The notes beneath the pieces were generated by a model. The model had not been told where the DNA came from. It saw only the letters and a list, made by a program, of their open reading frames with translations, and did no database searches. A program made the translations under genes and the position numbers. A stretch of 64,000 bases of DNA from Bradyrhizobium ottawaense (GTDB lineage Bacteria > Pseudomonadota > Alphaproteobacteria > Rhizobiales > Xanthobacteraceae): assembly GCF_002278135.3 (NCBI RefSeq), contig NZ_CP029425.2, positions 1,402,001 through 1,466,000 on the forward strand, in the 5' to 3' direction. This document shows, piece by piece, positions 34,414 to 42,934 of this stretch (position 1 is the first letter of the stretch; every line of letters begins with the position of its first letter).

Positions 34414-35943
34414 TCACCCTGCCGGCCGGCTGCCGGACTGATCTTTCGCCTGCGCGTCCAGCCTGCGCTGCAGCCGCCAGCTCCGAAAGCCCCAACTCCG
34501 CCAGGCCAGATCCTGGCGCTGCAGTTCTACAAGGCGGTCGCGTCGGGACACAAGACAGTAGCCTCGTGCCGAAAGATCGCTGCCCTTCGCGTTCGCCAGG
34601 AGTTCAATGGCCTTGTCGATCGCAGGCAGCGCCTGCGGCCCGAGCGAGAGGAGATAATTGGTGTCGAGCTGCACGCCTTTACCTGAAGCTTCCTTGCTGT
34701 GCGCCACATTATAGTCGGCAATGAAGGCGTCGAAGTTCACCAGCGCGCAGCCATACAGCACGATCGCGAGCGCGGTCAGATTGACGCCCACGAGCCAGCC
34801 GTTGGACCGGCCGAGCGCGATGCGGGCGACGATCAGGAGCAATCCGAGCGCCACCAGCCCCATCCAGATGAAGGCCGCGATCCGCCAGTAAGTCAGCATG
34901 TAGATATCGACATACAGGTCGAGGCGAAGGATGGAGGAGGCGACGAGAAGGACGTTCTGGCCGACCCAGAGATAGACCAGCGGCCGGATCACCGACGATT
35001 TCTCGGCCGGCCCGCCCGGGCGCATCGCCACCAGCACGAACGCCGCGGCGAGCAGGGCGGTTACGATCAGCGGATAGGCGCCGCGATGCGCATAGCCCGC
35101 ATAGGTCAGATTGTCCGGCAGCGCCATATGGCCCCAGAGATAGATGCCGTCGAGAATGGACTGCGCCGCGAACAGCAGGTTGAACAGGATCAGCGAGCGC
35201 AGGATGGTGGAGGGACCAAGAAACTCCGCCGAGACCAGAGGCGGGAGCGGCGGCGGCACAGGTCCGTCCGCGACGGCGGTGGTGACGATCGTCTTGCGCC
35301 GCCAGCGCACATGGATGAACGGCCAGACCAGCGCCAGCATCAAGGCCCAGAAAAGTACGCGCGGGATGCTGATATATTGGAGGATGAGTTTCGGATTGAG
35401 CATAAACACCCATTGCTCGATCACCGGATTGGCCGCGGCGAACAGCGCGACGAAGACCGTGCTGAGTGCTGCAGGGAGCAGCCAGCGCGCGATGCCGCGG
35501 GTCAGCGCCGACGCGTTGAACACCTGGGGCGCATCGAGGAAGAACCTGATGGGCCCGAGCAGGACGAAATTGCGCAGCGCGCGGACGCGGTCGGCGAGCC
35601 CGGTCGCTTCCGGATTGGTCGCCAGCAGCAGGGCGATAAGCAGCGCCGCGCCGAGGATCAGCAACGAGAGCGCGTTGAGCTCCTCGACGGCCGGTGCGAG
35701 GCCGGCGATGAGAATGGCTGTGCCGATCAGGGCGCGCCGCAGGTTTAGGGCCGCGTGATTGAAGAGCACCGACACGCCGGCGAGCGCGATCGCAAAGAGC
35801 GTCAGCGACAGCCCGATTCGCTGGCCGTAGAACAGCCAGTCGGCGAGTGCGGCCAGCACCAGCGCGAGACCGAGCTTGGCCGGGATCGAGGAATGACCGA
35901 TCGGCTTGATTTCCTCTACGATCGTCGAAGCCAGGCTCGTCAT
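34414..35943 (-). CDS. DUF4173 multi-pass membrane protein
   Basis: This 509-residue protein has about ten to twelve hydrophobic helices and a polar C-terminal tail. It starts MTSLASTIVEEIKPIGHSSI, followed by paired helices (LGLALVLAALADWLFYGQR, LTLFAIALAGVSVLFN). The middle carries the family stretch around FLDAPQVFNASALTRGIARW and a long helix-rich domain with LWVGQNVLLVASSILRLDLY. DUF4173 proteins are uncharacterised. The position just before a CreBC-like system parallels the place of creD in enterobacteria, though the sequences are unrelated. A role as sensor accessory or target is a guess. The ATG at 35943 was picked over 35976 because the longer form adds residues in front of a compact N-terminus. 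Confidence 0.82.
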   Translation of the reverse strand: MTSLASTIVEEIKPIGHSSIPAKLGLALVLAALADWLFYGQRIGLSLTLFAIALAGVSVLFNHAALNLRRALIGTAILIAGLAPAVEELNALSLLILGAALLIALLLATNPEATGLADRVRALRNFVLLGPIRFFLDAPQVFNASALTRGIARWLLPAALSTVFVALFAAANPVIEQWVFMLNPKLILQYISIPRVLFWALMLALVWPFIHVRWRRKTIVTTAVADGPVPPPLPPLVSAEFLGPSTILRSLILFNLLFAAQSILDGIYLWGHMALPDNLTYAGYAHRGAYPLIVTALLAAAFVLVAMRPGGPAEKSSVIRPLVYLWVGQNVLLVASSILRLDLYVDIYMLTYWRIAAFIWMGLVALGLLLIVARIALGRSNGWLVGVNLTALAIVLYGCALVNFDAFIADYNVAHSKEASGKGVQLDTNYLLSLGPQALPAIDKAIELLANAKGSDLSARGYCLVSRRDRLVELQRQDLAWRSWGFRSWRLQRRLDAQAKDQSGSRPAG

Positions 35944-36131
35944 GTCCAGAAGACCTTTCGTGATGGGTGGCATCACGAAGTCTGAACGGTGCTTGTGCAG
36001 AAGCCGGGATCATCGTCTGCACGGTTTCAGGAGTCTTTTGCAGATTTCGTGCAGGCACGCGTTTGCCTCTCGCGGAGCGCAAATCGCTTTGATAGGTGCG
36101 AAGCATCGCCACTCCCAGCGCGTGATGCATC

Positions 36132-37475
36132 ATGCAATTCCTCCGCCGTATCGGTCTCATTCTGCTCTGGCTTGCCGCACCCCTGGTCGCATTCGTGGCC
36201 GCGAACAAGAACGATCCCTATCTGGTCGCGCTCCGGGGCGCCGGAAACGTCGCGCTTGTCGTCGCAAGCCTTGTGATCGTCATCCTCCTGCTGCGCGGAG
36301 AACGGTGGCGCACTATCGCGGGCAAGCTGCTCGTCACGCTCTGGTGCCTGCCGCCGCTCCTGATGTCCGCCGCGCATCTGAAGTTCGAGCTGCGCAAGCA
36401 CGACGTTCTCGGCGCAAGCGCCGCCGAGGCGCGACAGCTCGGGCCTCATTTCATGGTCGGCTATTCCTCGTTTTCCGAGGTCGCGCGGCTGGCCGAGCAG
36501 GGATTGATCGGCGGCGTCTATGTGACCCGGCACAACATCCGGGGCCGGACGATTGCGGCGCTACGTGCCGAAATCTCGGCGCTTCAGGATATCAGGCGCG
36601 CGGCGGGCCTGCCGCCGCTGGTCGTGGCCGCCGACCAGGAAGGCGGCATCGTCGGGCACCTTGCCCCGCCGCTCACCAAGGTGCCGGCGCTGGCGACGCT
36701 CACCGGGCTGGCTCCCGACGACCAGCAGGCCAAAGCGGAAGAATTCGGCCGCATCCACGGACACGAGCTCGGCGCGCTTGGCGTCAACCTCAATCTCGCG
36801 CCGGTGCTCGACCTCAAGCCGCCGGCGAGGCGCAACCGTCTCGATTTCCACACGCTGATCGGCCAGCGCGCAATTGCAACCGATCCTGCTGTCGTCGGCA
36901 CGATCGCAAGCGCTTATGTCCGCGGGCTGGAAGAATCCGGCGTCGGTGCCACGCTCAAGCATTTTCCGGGCATCGGCCGCGTCCGCACCGACATGCATCA
37001 TTTCAGCGCCAATCTCGATACGCCAGTCGGGGAATTGGAAGCCTCCGACTGGCTTCCGTTCCGCGAGGTGCTGTCGCATTCGCGCAGCGCGCTGATGGTC
37101 GGGCATGTCACGCTGACCGCGGTCGATCCCGACCGCGCCGCCTCGCATTCCAAGCGCGTCGTCGATGGCATTCTCCGGGACAAATGGGGCTACCAGGGCA
37201 TGGTGATGACCGACGACCTCGTGATGGGTGCGATCTACCAGAACGACGTCTGCAAGGCCGTGGTCGAGGCGATCAATGCCGGCGTCGACCTGCTGCTGGT
37301 CGCCTATGACGGCGCGCAGTTCTATCGCGTCTTCGCCTGCGCTCTGGACGGGTTGCGGCACGGCAGGCTCGATGCGGCGATGCTGCGCGCAAGCGCGACG
37401 CGTCTGGAAAGAGGATTTCCGATCGAGCAGGCCCGAGGGGGTTCTGGCGCGATCAGCCTCGCCCGTCAGGACTAA
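36132..37475 (+). CDS. Membrane-anchored glycoside hydrolase family 3 protein, NagZ-like
   Basis: This 447-residue protein has three N-terminal hydrophobic helices (IGLILLWLAAPLVAFVAAN, VALVVASLVIVILLL, LLVTLWCLPPLLMSAA). A GH3 barrel follows: HFMVGYSSFSEVARLAEQGL, VVAADQEGGIVGHLAPP, GVNLNLAPVLDL, the loop KHFPGIGRVRTDMHH with the Asp/His pair typical of NagZ, and the nucleophile region MVMTDDLVMG. NagZ removes N-acetylglucosamine from muropeptides in cell-wall recycling. Standard NagZ is soluble and cytoplasmic, so the three-helix anchor is odd and the side of the membrane is uncertain. It is divergent from the DUF4173-creBC-like unit. Confidence 0.87.
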   Translation: MQFLRRIGLILLWLAAPLVAFVAANKNDPYLVALRGAGNVALVVASLVIVILLLRGERWRTIAGKLLVTLWCLPPLLMSAAHLKFELRKHDVLGASAAEARQLGPHFMVGYSSFSEVARLAEQGLIGGVYVTRHNIRGRTIAALRAEISALQDIRRAAGLPPLVVAADQEGGIVGHLAPPLTKVPALATLTGLAPDDQQAKAEEFGRIHGHELGALGVNLNLAPVLDLKPPARRNRLDFHTLIGQRAIATDPAVVGTIASAYVRGLEESGVGATLKHFPGIGRVRTDMHHFSANLDTPVGELEASDWLPFREVLSHSRSALMVGHVTLTAVDPDRAASHSKRVVDGILRDKWGYQGMVMTDDLVMGAIYQNDVCKAVVEAINAGVDLLLVAYDGAQFYRVFACALDGLRHGRLDAAMLRASATRLERGFPIEQARGGSGAISLARQD

Positions 37476-37524
37476 AGCATGATCCGGAAAAGTGCGCAGC
37501 GGTTTTCCGAAAAGATCATGCTTA
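37475..37524. repeat. Palindromic repeat of the AAGCATGATC type
   Basis: AAGCATGATCCGGAAAAGTG at the left and the complement GGTTTTCCGAAAAGATCATG then CTT at the right form a hairpin that begins inside the stop codon of the GH3 gene. The sequence is a common rhizobial spacer repeat and may serve as a transcript end. Confidence 0.75.
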
Positions 37525-37572
37525 AACAAAAAGCCAAAGCGCGATGACGATTCGTCCTGATCGTATCGCGGT

Positions 37573-39195
37573 TTAGCCTTTCGCATACTGACGGTAGTCC
37601 GGCTCCCGGTGAAACCAGAATTCGTAGCCGGTGACGGCCTTCTGCATGGCGACGTCGTGGATCGGCTGGTTGAGCGGAACGACCGGGACGTCGCGGATGC
37701 AGAGCGCAATGAAATCCTTCACGGCCTGGTCGTACTCGGCCGTATCAGCGGTGAAGCGGGCCTTGTCGATGAGCACGTCCATCTCCTTGTTCTGGTAGGA
37801 GGAGATGTTGAAGATCGAGTTGTTGCCGTGGAAATTCCAGTAGAAGTAATATTCGGGATAATCCAGCCAGCCGCTGAAGCGGTTGAGCGCGAGCGGCAGC
37901 TCCTTCTTGTTCAGCGTCGTCCGCCAGTTCGCGCCGGGGATCTTTTCGATTGCCGCCTTGATGCCGATCTTGGCGAGGCTCTCCTGGATAAGGATCGCCG
38001 TCGGTTCGCCGACGGTCGCGGTGCCTGTGTCGAGTGACAAGGTCGTCTCCACGCCGGAGGCGAAGCCGGCTTCCTTCATCAACGCCTTGGCCTTTTCGAG
38101 ATCGGTGACATAGGGAAACGGCTGCGGCCAGACCGGCTTTGAAATGTCGGCGGCGCCGCCGTACATGGGAACGGCACGGCCGAAGAACGCGCTGCTCTGG
38201 ATCTGCTCATATGGCGTCGCCCAGGCGATGGCCTGGCGCAGCTTGACGTTGTCGAACGGCGGCTTTGCGGTGTTCAGAGCAACGTACCAGAGCGCATTGG
38301 GGATCGGCACGCCCGACACCTTGACCTTGCCTTCCCTGATGAGCTGGTCGAAATCCCGCGGCGCAAAGCCGCTCGACAAGTCCGCATCGCCTCGCTCCAG
38401 CATGGCGCGGCGGGTCCCGCCGGAGGGGACGTCGCGTGCGATCACGCGCCTGATCTTCGGCAACGGTCCGCTCTTCCAGTCGTCGAAGCGTGCCAGCACG
38501 GTCTCGCTGCCGGGCTTCCAGCTCTCGATCCTGTAGGCGCCGCCGCCGGCCTCGTTGTTCTTCAGCCACGCCAGCGCCCACGGGTCTTCGGCCGTCGCAT
38601 TTTTCTTCGCCAGCTCGGAATTGATGATGAACGGCACCACGACGGCGACGTTGAACAGCAGCATCTTGTCCTTGCGGACATAGTCGATGCGGAAGGTGTG
38701 ATCGTCGACGACCACGAACTGCTCGGGCTTTTCCAGCGATCCCGCGGACATCTGGAAGGTCGGAAAGCCGCCGACCTTCACCGCGCGGTCGAACGACCAT
38801 TTGACGTCCTTGGCCGTGACCGGCGACCCGTCGTGGAACTTCGCATCTTTTCGGAGGCGGAAGGTGCAGGACATGCCGTCGGCCGCGACCTCCCAGCTCT
38901 CGGCGAGTTCGGGCGCGAGCCTCTCGCGATCATACGACAGCGTTCCGTCCGGCAGCGTCTTGGAGGCGTAGGAGAGCAGGCGGTCGTAGCAATTCCACGA
39001 TAGCCCGTTCACGGTCTGGTTGGAGCCGACGCCCTGCATGTCCAGCGAGTTCGGACCCAGCTCCTGCACCACCAGCAGCGTTTCGCTCCGGCCCTGCGCC
39101 CAGGCGAAGGGAGGGGCGACGGCACTGATGCCGGCGGCACCCACGCCGCCGAGCAGCACGCTGCGGCGGCTCATATGGAAGGGTGAACTGCTCAT
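37573..39195 (-). CDS. ABC transporter substrate-binding protein, family 5 (peptide/opine type), Tat-exported
   Basis: This 540-residue exported protein has a twin-arginine signal (MSRRSVLLGGVGAAGISAVA, ending FAWAQG). Family 5 hallmarks are visible: the LAPELAESWEVAADGMSCTF and FRLRKDAKFHDGSPVTAKDV pair (key residues RLRKDAKFHDGSPVTA), VKWSFDRAV, and later DVLIDKARF with the C-terminal VVPLNQPIHD. The family imports oligopeptides, dipeptides, nickel chelates, opines or sugars. There are no permease or ATPase genes next to it. Starts at 39195 and 39174 are both possible; the shorter one begins exactly at the RR motif. Confidence 0.92.
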   Translation of the reverse strand: MSSSPFHMSRRSVLLGGVGAAGISAVAPPFAWAQGRSETLLVVQELGPNSLDMQGVGSNQTVNGLSWNCYDRLLSYASKTLPDGTLSYDRERLAPELAESWEVAADGMSCTFRLRKDAKFHDGSPVTAKDVKWSFDRAVKVGGFPTFQMSAGSLEKPEQFVVVDDHTFRIDYVRKDKMLLFNVAVVVPFIINSELAKKNATAEDPWALAWLKNNEAGGGAYRIESWKPGSETVLARFDDWKSGPLPKIRRVIARDVPSGGTRRAMLERGDADLSSGFAPRDFDQLIREGKVKVSGVPIPNALWYVALNTAKPPFDNVKLRQAIAWATPYEQIQSSAFFGRAVPMYGGAADISKPVWPQPFPYVTDLEKAKALMKEAGFASGVETTLSLDTGTATVGEPTAILIQESLAKIGIKAAIEKIPGANWRTTLNKKELPLALNRFSGWLDYPEYYFYWNFHGNNSIFNISSYQNKEMDVLIDKARFTADTAEYDQAVKDFIALCIRDVPVVPLNQPIHDVAMQKAVTGYEFWFHREPDYRQYAKG

Positions 39196-39342
39196 GGGTG
39201 CCTCCTGTCCGGCAATTGTCCGGCATCGAGAGGCAAGGTGTGTGCCACCGGCACGAATGATCGTACCGTGTCCGGGGCCGGCCGCCCCGCGCGACGGCGC
39301 GAGGCGGTTTCATTCGGTGCGTCTGCGCGCGCCAGGCGCTTC

Positions 39343-40614
39343 CTATTCGGCCTGCTCCAGTGCGGCAGGCATCTTCGCAACCGACATCAGCGATCGCGCG
39401 ACCTGATTGAGCAGGAGATCGGCGTTTTCTTCTTCGGCGAGGGATTTGGAGAGCAGGGCGACCACTGCGCTATGCCGGAGCTGCTGCGCCAGGTTGCGCG
39501 CGGTGGTGTAGCCGGACATCTCGTAATGTTCGACGCGTTGAGCCGCAGAAATCAGTGCGAGGTCGGCGGCCGCGTCCTCCTTTTCCTCGCCTTCCTTCAT
39601 GACCTCCTGGCCTTCCTCGATGAGGCCCATCATGCCCTTGCAGGGCTTGGCGCGTGCGTTCTCGCCGAGCAGCTCGAAGCACTCGTTGATGCGCTCGATC
39701 TGATTCTCGGTCTCGGTCAGATGCTGCTCGAATAATTCCCGCAGCTGGTCGAAGCGGGCGGCCTGCGCCATCTTGGGAAGCGCCTTGGTCAACTGCTTCT
39801 CGGCATGGAGAATGTCGCGCAGTTCATGGAGCAGGAGATCGGTCAGGCCGGCTTCGTCGACGGGCGGTGAGCTTTCCGTGACGATCGGCGTGCCGGCGCC
39901 GGGATCGGCGGACTGCAGCGCAGGCGATTCCGTGAACACCCAATCCTCGCCCTCGTTCCAGGGACCGCGGGTGTCGATTTCGCCGTGGTCACCGCTGCCG
40001 GTGGAGTCGTTGAAGTACTGGTTCACGAGGCCGGGCGACGGCGCGAGCCTGCCGACGCTGAAGGCCGGCTTCGACAGGCTTTCGAGCGCTCGCGCGAACG
40101 CCTTCATATGAGTGATCTCCCGCGTCATCAGGAACTGGAGCGCGTCCTTGCTGCCGGCGTCGTCGCAGAAATTGATCAGCCGTTCATAGACGATCTTGGC
40201 GCGCGCCTCGGCGGCGATGTTGCTGCGGAGATCGACGTCGAGCTCGCCGGTGATCTTGAGATAGTCGGCGGTCCAGGGATTGCCTTGCGAATTGAACAGG
40301 TTGACACCGCCGCCGCCGGCGATCGCAATCAGCGGATCGGCTTCCGCCGCCTGGCGGTCATTCTTCGAAGGCGCAAGATGCATTCGCGCGAGACAGCCGA
40401 CGACTTCGAGATGGCTGAGCTCCTCGGTGCCGATATCCATCAGGAGATCCTTGCGGTCGGGGTCCTCGCAATTCAAACCTTGAATCGAATATTGCATCGC
40501 GGCCGCGAGTTCCCCGTTGGCGCCGCCGAACTGCTCCAGCAGCATATTGCCGAAGCGGGGATCGGGTTCGTCGACACGCACGGTGAACATCAGTTTCTTG
40601 ACGTGGTGATACAT
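39343..40614 (-). CDS. Fusion of manganese-catalase-like and YciF/DUF892 ferritin-like domains
   Basis: This is a 423-residue protein. Residues ~1-215 resemble manganese catalase: LLEQFGGANGELAAAMQYSI, DLLMDIGTEELSHLEVVGCL with its di-metal glutamate and histidine ligands, and FLMTREITHMKAFARAL. A 35-residue linker follows (STGSGDHGEIDTRGPWNEGE). Residues ~255-415 are a DUF892/YciF domain: LLLHELRDILHAEKQLTKAL, LFEQHLTETENQIERINECF, RVEHYEMSGYTTARNLAQQL, SKSLAEEENADLLL. Both halves are four-helix di-metal bundles. The protein should break down hydrogen peroxide or store metal in stress; direct activity is inference. No obvious partner genes. Confidence 0.9.
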   Translation of the reverse strand: MYHHVKKLMFTVRVDEPDPRFGNMLLEQFGGANGELAAAMQYSIQGLNCEDPDRKDLLMDIGTEELSHLEVVGCLARMHLAPSKNDRQAAEADPLIAIAGGGGVNLFNSQGNPWTADYLKITGELDVDLRSNIAAEARAKIVYERLINFCDDAGSKDALQFLMTREITHMKAFARALESLSKPAFSVGRLAPSPGLVNQYFNDSTGSGDHGEIDTRGPWNEGEDWVFTESPALQSADPGAGTPIVTESSPPVDEAGLTDLLLHELRDILHAEKQLTKALPKMAQAARFDQLRELFEQHLTETENQIERINECFELLGENARAKPCKGMMGLIEEGQEVMKEGEEKEDAAADLALISAAQRVEHYEMSGYTTARNLAQQLRHSAVVALLSKSLAEEENADLLLNQVARSLMSVAKMPAALEQAE

Positions 40615-40784
40615 GGGAAGGCTCGCGCTCTGAGGGAAACTATGCGCGTCAACCGACCCTCGGAATGTTCGTTCCTAGCTCTCGCCGAGATTCAGATCCG
40701 GTGCTGCGCGAAGGAGTGAAGCGGAGCGCATATGCACGTTCGTTGGTGCCGGCGAGATCTCTACGGTCCCGCTGCTGCGCGGCC

Positions 40785-41393
40785 CTATGCTGCCCGCGCG
40801 ATCAGTCCGTCAATCATCGCGCGCACGAGGCCAGCGATTTCCTTGCGCAGCGCCGGCAGCGGCACGGCGACCAGCTTCTGCTCCAACCCCAGCGCCACCA
40901 TGCCATGGACCGCCGAGAACAGGCTGCGTGCGGTGATGCCGAGCTCCTCCGGGCCGCGCTTTGGAAACAGCGCGGCCAGCGGCTTGTAGATGTGGCGGAA
41001 CAGCCGCATCTGGTCGTCGACGGACCAGTCGGGGACGACCTTGTCGGCCTCCATGCGGTGCTCGAACAGCGCGCGCCAGAGCTGGAGATTTTCCGCCGCG
41101 AAATCGCAATAGGCGATGGCGATGCGGACCAGGGTCTCCTGCGGCGAGGGGGCGCCCGCGCCTTCCGCCACGCTCAGCGCCTCGTCGAGCCGGAGCAACG
41201 TGCGCGACCCCACACGCAGGATCAGCTCATCCATATCGGCCACGAGATTATAGACCGCACCATTGGCGCAGCCGATCTCGCGGGCGAGATCGCGAGTTTT
41301 CAGCCCTGACAATCCACGGTCCGCGATCATCCGTTCCGCCGCCTGAATGAGCGCGGATCGAAGTTTCTCTCGACGTTCCAAGGCCTTAGACAT
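40785..41393 (-). CDS. TetR-family repressor of the adjacent pspA-like unit
   Basis: This 202-residue regulator has an N-terminal helix-turn-helix at ~5-55 (ALIQAAERMIADRGLSGLKT, RDLAREIGCANGAVYNLV) and a WHG-type ligand-binding C-terminal domain (WRALFEHRMEADK, FSAVHGMVALGL). It is divergent from the pspA-like gene, and three palindromes of the same type lie between them, one covering the longer alternative start at 41438. I chose the ATG at 41393, which leaves all three outside the gene. It most likely represses itself and the pspA-yiaAB unit. Confidence 0.93.
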   Translation of the reverse strand: MSKALERREKLRSALIQAAERMIADRGLSGLKTRDLAREIGCANGAVYNLVADMDELILRVGSRTLLRLDEALSVAEGAGAPSPQETLVRIAIAYCDFAAENLQLWRALFEHRMEADKVVPDWSVDDQMRLFRHIYKPLAALFPKRGPEELGITARSLFSAVHGMVALGLEQKLVAVPLPALRKEIAGLVRAMIDGLIARAA

Positions 41394-41408
41394 GCATCGG
41401 TCATATTC

Positions 41409-41481
41409 TTGAGCGTTGCTCAAAATTCTCTTGAACAATGTTCAAGGTTGTTGCTACAAAGTATCTGTGAGCAACGCTCAT
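41409..41481. promoter_or_regulatory. Three TetR operators between tetR and pspA-like gene
   Basis: The sites are TTGAGC-GTT-GCTCAA at 41409-41423, TTGAAC-AAT-GTTCAA at 41431-41445, and TGAGC-AAC-GCTCA at 41468-41480. All share a 3-bp centre and near-identical arms, and their centres are 22 and 36 bp apart. The second overlaps a possible -35 (TTGAAC) of a rightward promoter with a -10-like TACAAA at 41455-41460. Confidence 0.85.
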
Positions 41482-41496
41482 AACAGGGAGCAACAG

Positions 41497-42192
41497 ATGT
41501 TCAAGACCGTCGTGACACTTTTCCGCGGCAGCGTGGCCGCCGCGGGCGAAGAGCTGGAGGACCGCACGGCCCTCCTCATTCTCGACCAGCAGATGCGCGA
41601 TGCGGCCGCGGCCGTCGAGCGCAGCAAGCGGACGCTGGCGCTGGCGATCGCGCAGGATCAGCAGGAAGGCCGCAAGCTCGAGGCGACGATCGCCCGCATT
41701 GCCGATCTCGAGGCGCGCGCGGTTGCGGCGCTCGACGGCGGCCGCGAGGATCTCGCCAGGGACGCTGCCCAAGCCATCGTAGGCTTGGAGGCCGACCGCG
41801 ATGCGGCAATGACGGCCCGCGCCTTGTTCGCGACCGAGATCGCCCGGTTGAAGCGGCACGTCGCGACCGCGCAGGCCCGCATCACCGAGCTCGATCGCGG
41901 TCGCCGCGTCGCCCGAGCCTCGGAGGCGGTACGCTCGCTTCGGCGCAGCGGCATCGAGGCGGCACGCCCTTACGAATCCACGCTGCCGGAGGCGGAGAGC
42001 ACCCTGCGGCGCCTGCGCGAACGGCAGATGGAAACCCAGGCCGCCGATGATGCGCTGGTCGAGCTCGACGCGGCCACCGGTCCGCTCGCCACCGCCGAGA
42101 GATTAGCCGAGCAGGGTTTTGGCCCACGGTTGAAGACGACTGCGGACGACGTGCTGGTCCGGTTGAAGTCCAAGCGCGCGCCGACTGCCTGA
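41497..42192 (+). CDS. PspA/IM30 (ESCRT-III-like) family protein
   Basis: This 231-residue protein begins MFKTVVTLFRGSVAAAGEEL. It is almost entirely charged alpha helix with coiled-coil heptads (LLILDQQMRDAAAAVERSKR, KLEATIARIADLEARAVAAL, EIARLKRHVATAQARITELD), as in PspA and Vipp1. The PspA start normally has an amphipathic helix that inserts in stressed membranes; residues 1-14 fit. It lacks the PspF/PspB/PspC partners of the classical phage-shock operon and is instead under a TetR repressor. It has a GGGAG ribosome site 8 bases before the ATG. The downstream YiaAB gene lies 40 bases away on the same strand, so an operon is likely. Confidence 0.88.
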   Translation: MFKTVVTLFRGSVAAAGEELEDRTALLILDQQMRDAAAAVERSKRTLALAIAQDQQEGRKLEATIARIADLEARAVAALDGGREDLARDAAQAIVGLEADRDAAMTARALFATEIARLKRHVATAQARITELDRGRRVARASEAVRSLRRSGIEAARPYESTLPEAESTLRRLRERQMETQAADDALVELDAATGPLATAERLAEQGFGPRLKTTADDVLVRLKSKRAPTA

Positions 42193-42232
42193 TCCCCAAC
42201 CCCATCATCATTCGAACCAACAGGAGACCGTC

Positions 42233-42508
42233 ATGAACCAGAACGGCCAACCCCATAGCAGCGCCTGGGTGACCTTCACCTACGCGTCCTTCGCAGCCTC
42301 CGCATTTCTCGTCGCCATTGGCATCTTCTTCCTGCCGATCGACCTCTGGATGAAGGGCTATCTCACCATGGGCATCGTCATGCTGATCCAGACCTGCATC
42401 ACCCTGACCAAGACTGTGCGCGACAATCACGAGAGCAGCCGGCTGGTGAACCGCATCGAGGATGCCAAGGCCGAGCGTTTGCTGATGGAGGTTTCCAAGG
42501 CGGCTTGA
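42233..42508 (+). CDS. YiaA/YiaB family two-helix inner-membrane protein
   Basis: This 91-residue protein has two hydrophobic segments (FTYASFAASAFLVAIGIFFL, LTMGIVMLIQTCITLTKT), the YiaAB domain architecture, followed by a charged tail DNHESSRLVNRIEDAKAERL. The family is uncharacterised; it is often near stress-response genes. The ribosome site AACAGGAGACC ends 5 bases before the ATG. It is the second gene of the TetR-controlled unit, and its short tail could contact the PspA-like protein (inference). A stem-loop at 42543-42573 follows. Confidence 0.88.
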   Translation: MNQNGQPHSSAWVTFTYASFAASAFLVAIGIFFLPIDLWMKGYLTMGIVMLIQTCITLTKTVRDNHESSRLVNRIEDAKAERLLMEVSKAA

Positions 42509-42542
42509 AAAATGTGCCTCGCGCCAATCGGACGACGAGCAA

Positions 42543-42573
42543 GAGAGCCGCGGAGCGACGCGCCGCGGCTCTC
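42543..42573 (+). terminator. Stem-loop after yiaAB-like gene
   Basis: A perfect 11-bp stem GAGAGCCGCGG / CCGCGGCTCTC with a 9-nt loop lies 35 bases after the stop. There is no T-run, so it is either a weak terminator or an mRNA-end stabiliser. Confidence 0.6.
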
Positions 42574-42690
42574 GCGTCCAGGCCCACCCGGAAATGACGT
42601 CTTGATCGTGCCTCGCGGTCCGCATCTCGCATTGTACTTCGAACGCAGGTGCGATATGGCTCTCGCGCTTTCCAGAGGCGGAGACGAGCT

Positions 42691-42897
42691 TTGTCGAAAC
42701 AATCGCTGCGTGAGGAGGCCGAGCGCCTGATCCGCGAATCGATGGAAAAGAAGACCATCGTCGTCAAGCAGGGCGCGACCCGCATCGAGGCCGTCTGCGG
42801 CAAGTGCGGCGCGCCGAACCGGGTCCAGGCGGAGAAAGGCCAGACCCGGGTCAAGTTCGCTTGCAAGAATTGCGGGCACCAGCAAGAGACGCTGTAG
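42691..42897 (+). CDS. Small zinc-ribbon protein (TTG start)
   Basis: This is a 68-residue protein, LSKQSLREEAERLIRESMEK in the first part. The second half forms a four-cysteine zinc ribbon: CGKCGAPNRV then KFACKNCGHQQ (two CxxC knuckles 16-20 residues apart). The TTG at 42691 follows a GAGGCGGAGA ribosome site and begins at the conserved SKQS, so I prefer it to the GTG/ATG starts further upstream. Zinc-ribbon minis like this bind nucleic acid or protein; no function is known. Confidence 0.75.
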   Translation: MSKQSLREEAERLIRESMEKKTIVVKQGATRIEAVCGKCGAPNRVQAEKGQTRVKFACKNCGHQQETL

Positions 42898-42934
42898 GGC
42901 GGTTGCGCGAACTGCCGCGCCGCGAACACTCCAA

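Noticed and set aside
32114..34495. One 793-residue kinase starting near 34495
   Set aside because: The extra ~260 residues read the regulator gene in the wrong frame; the true start at 33700 overlaps the regulator stop by ATGA.
34699..37709. Long frames antisense to the DUF4173 and GH3 genes
   Set aside because: Composition biased, no family similarity, and they cross real gene boundaries.
37573..41393. A peptide-ABC operon around the family 5 binding protein
   Set aside because: No permease or ATPase gene lies within several kilobases on the same strand.
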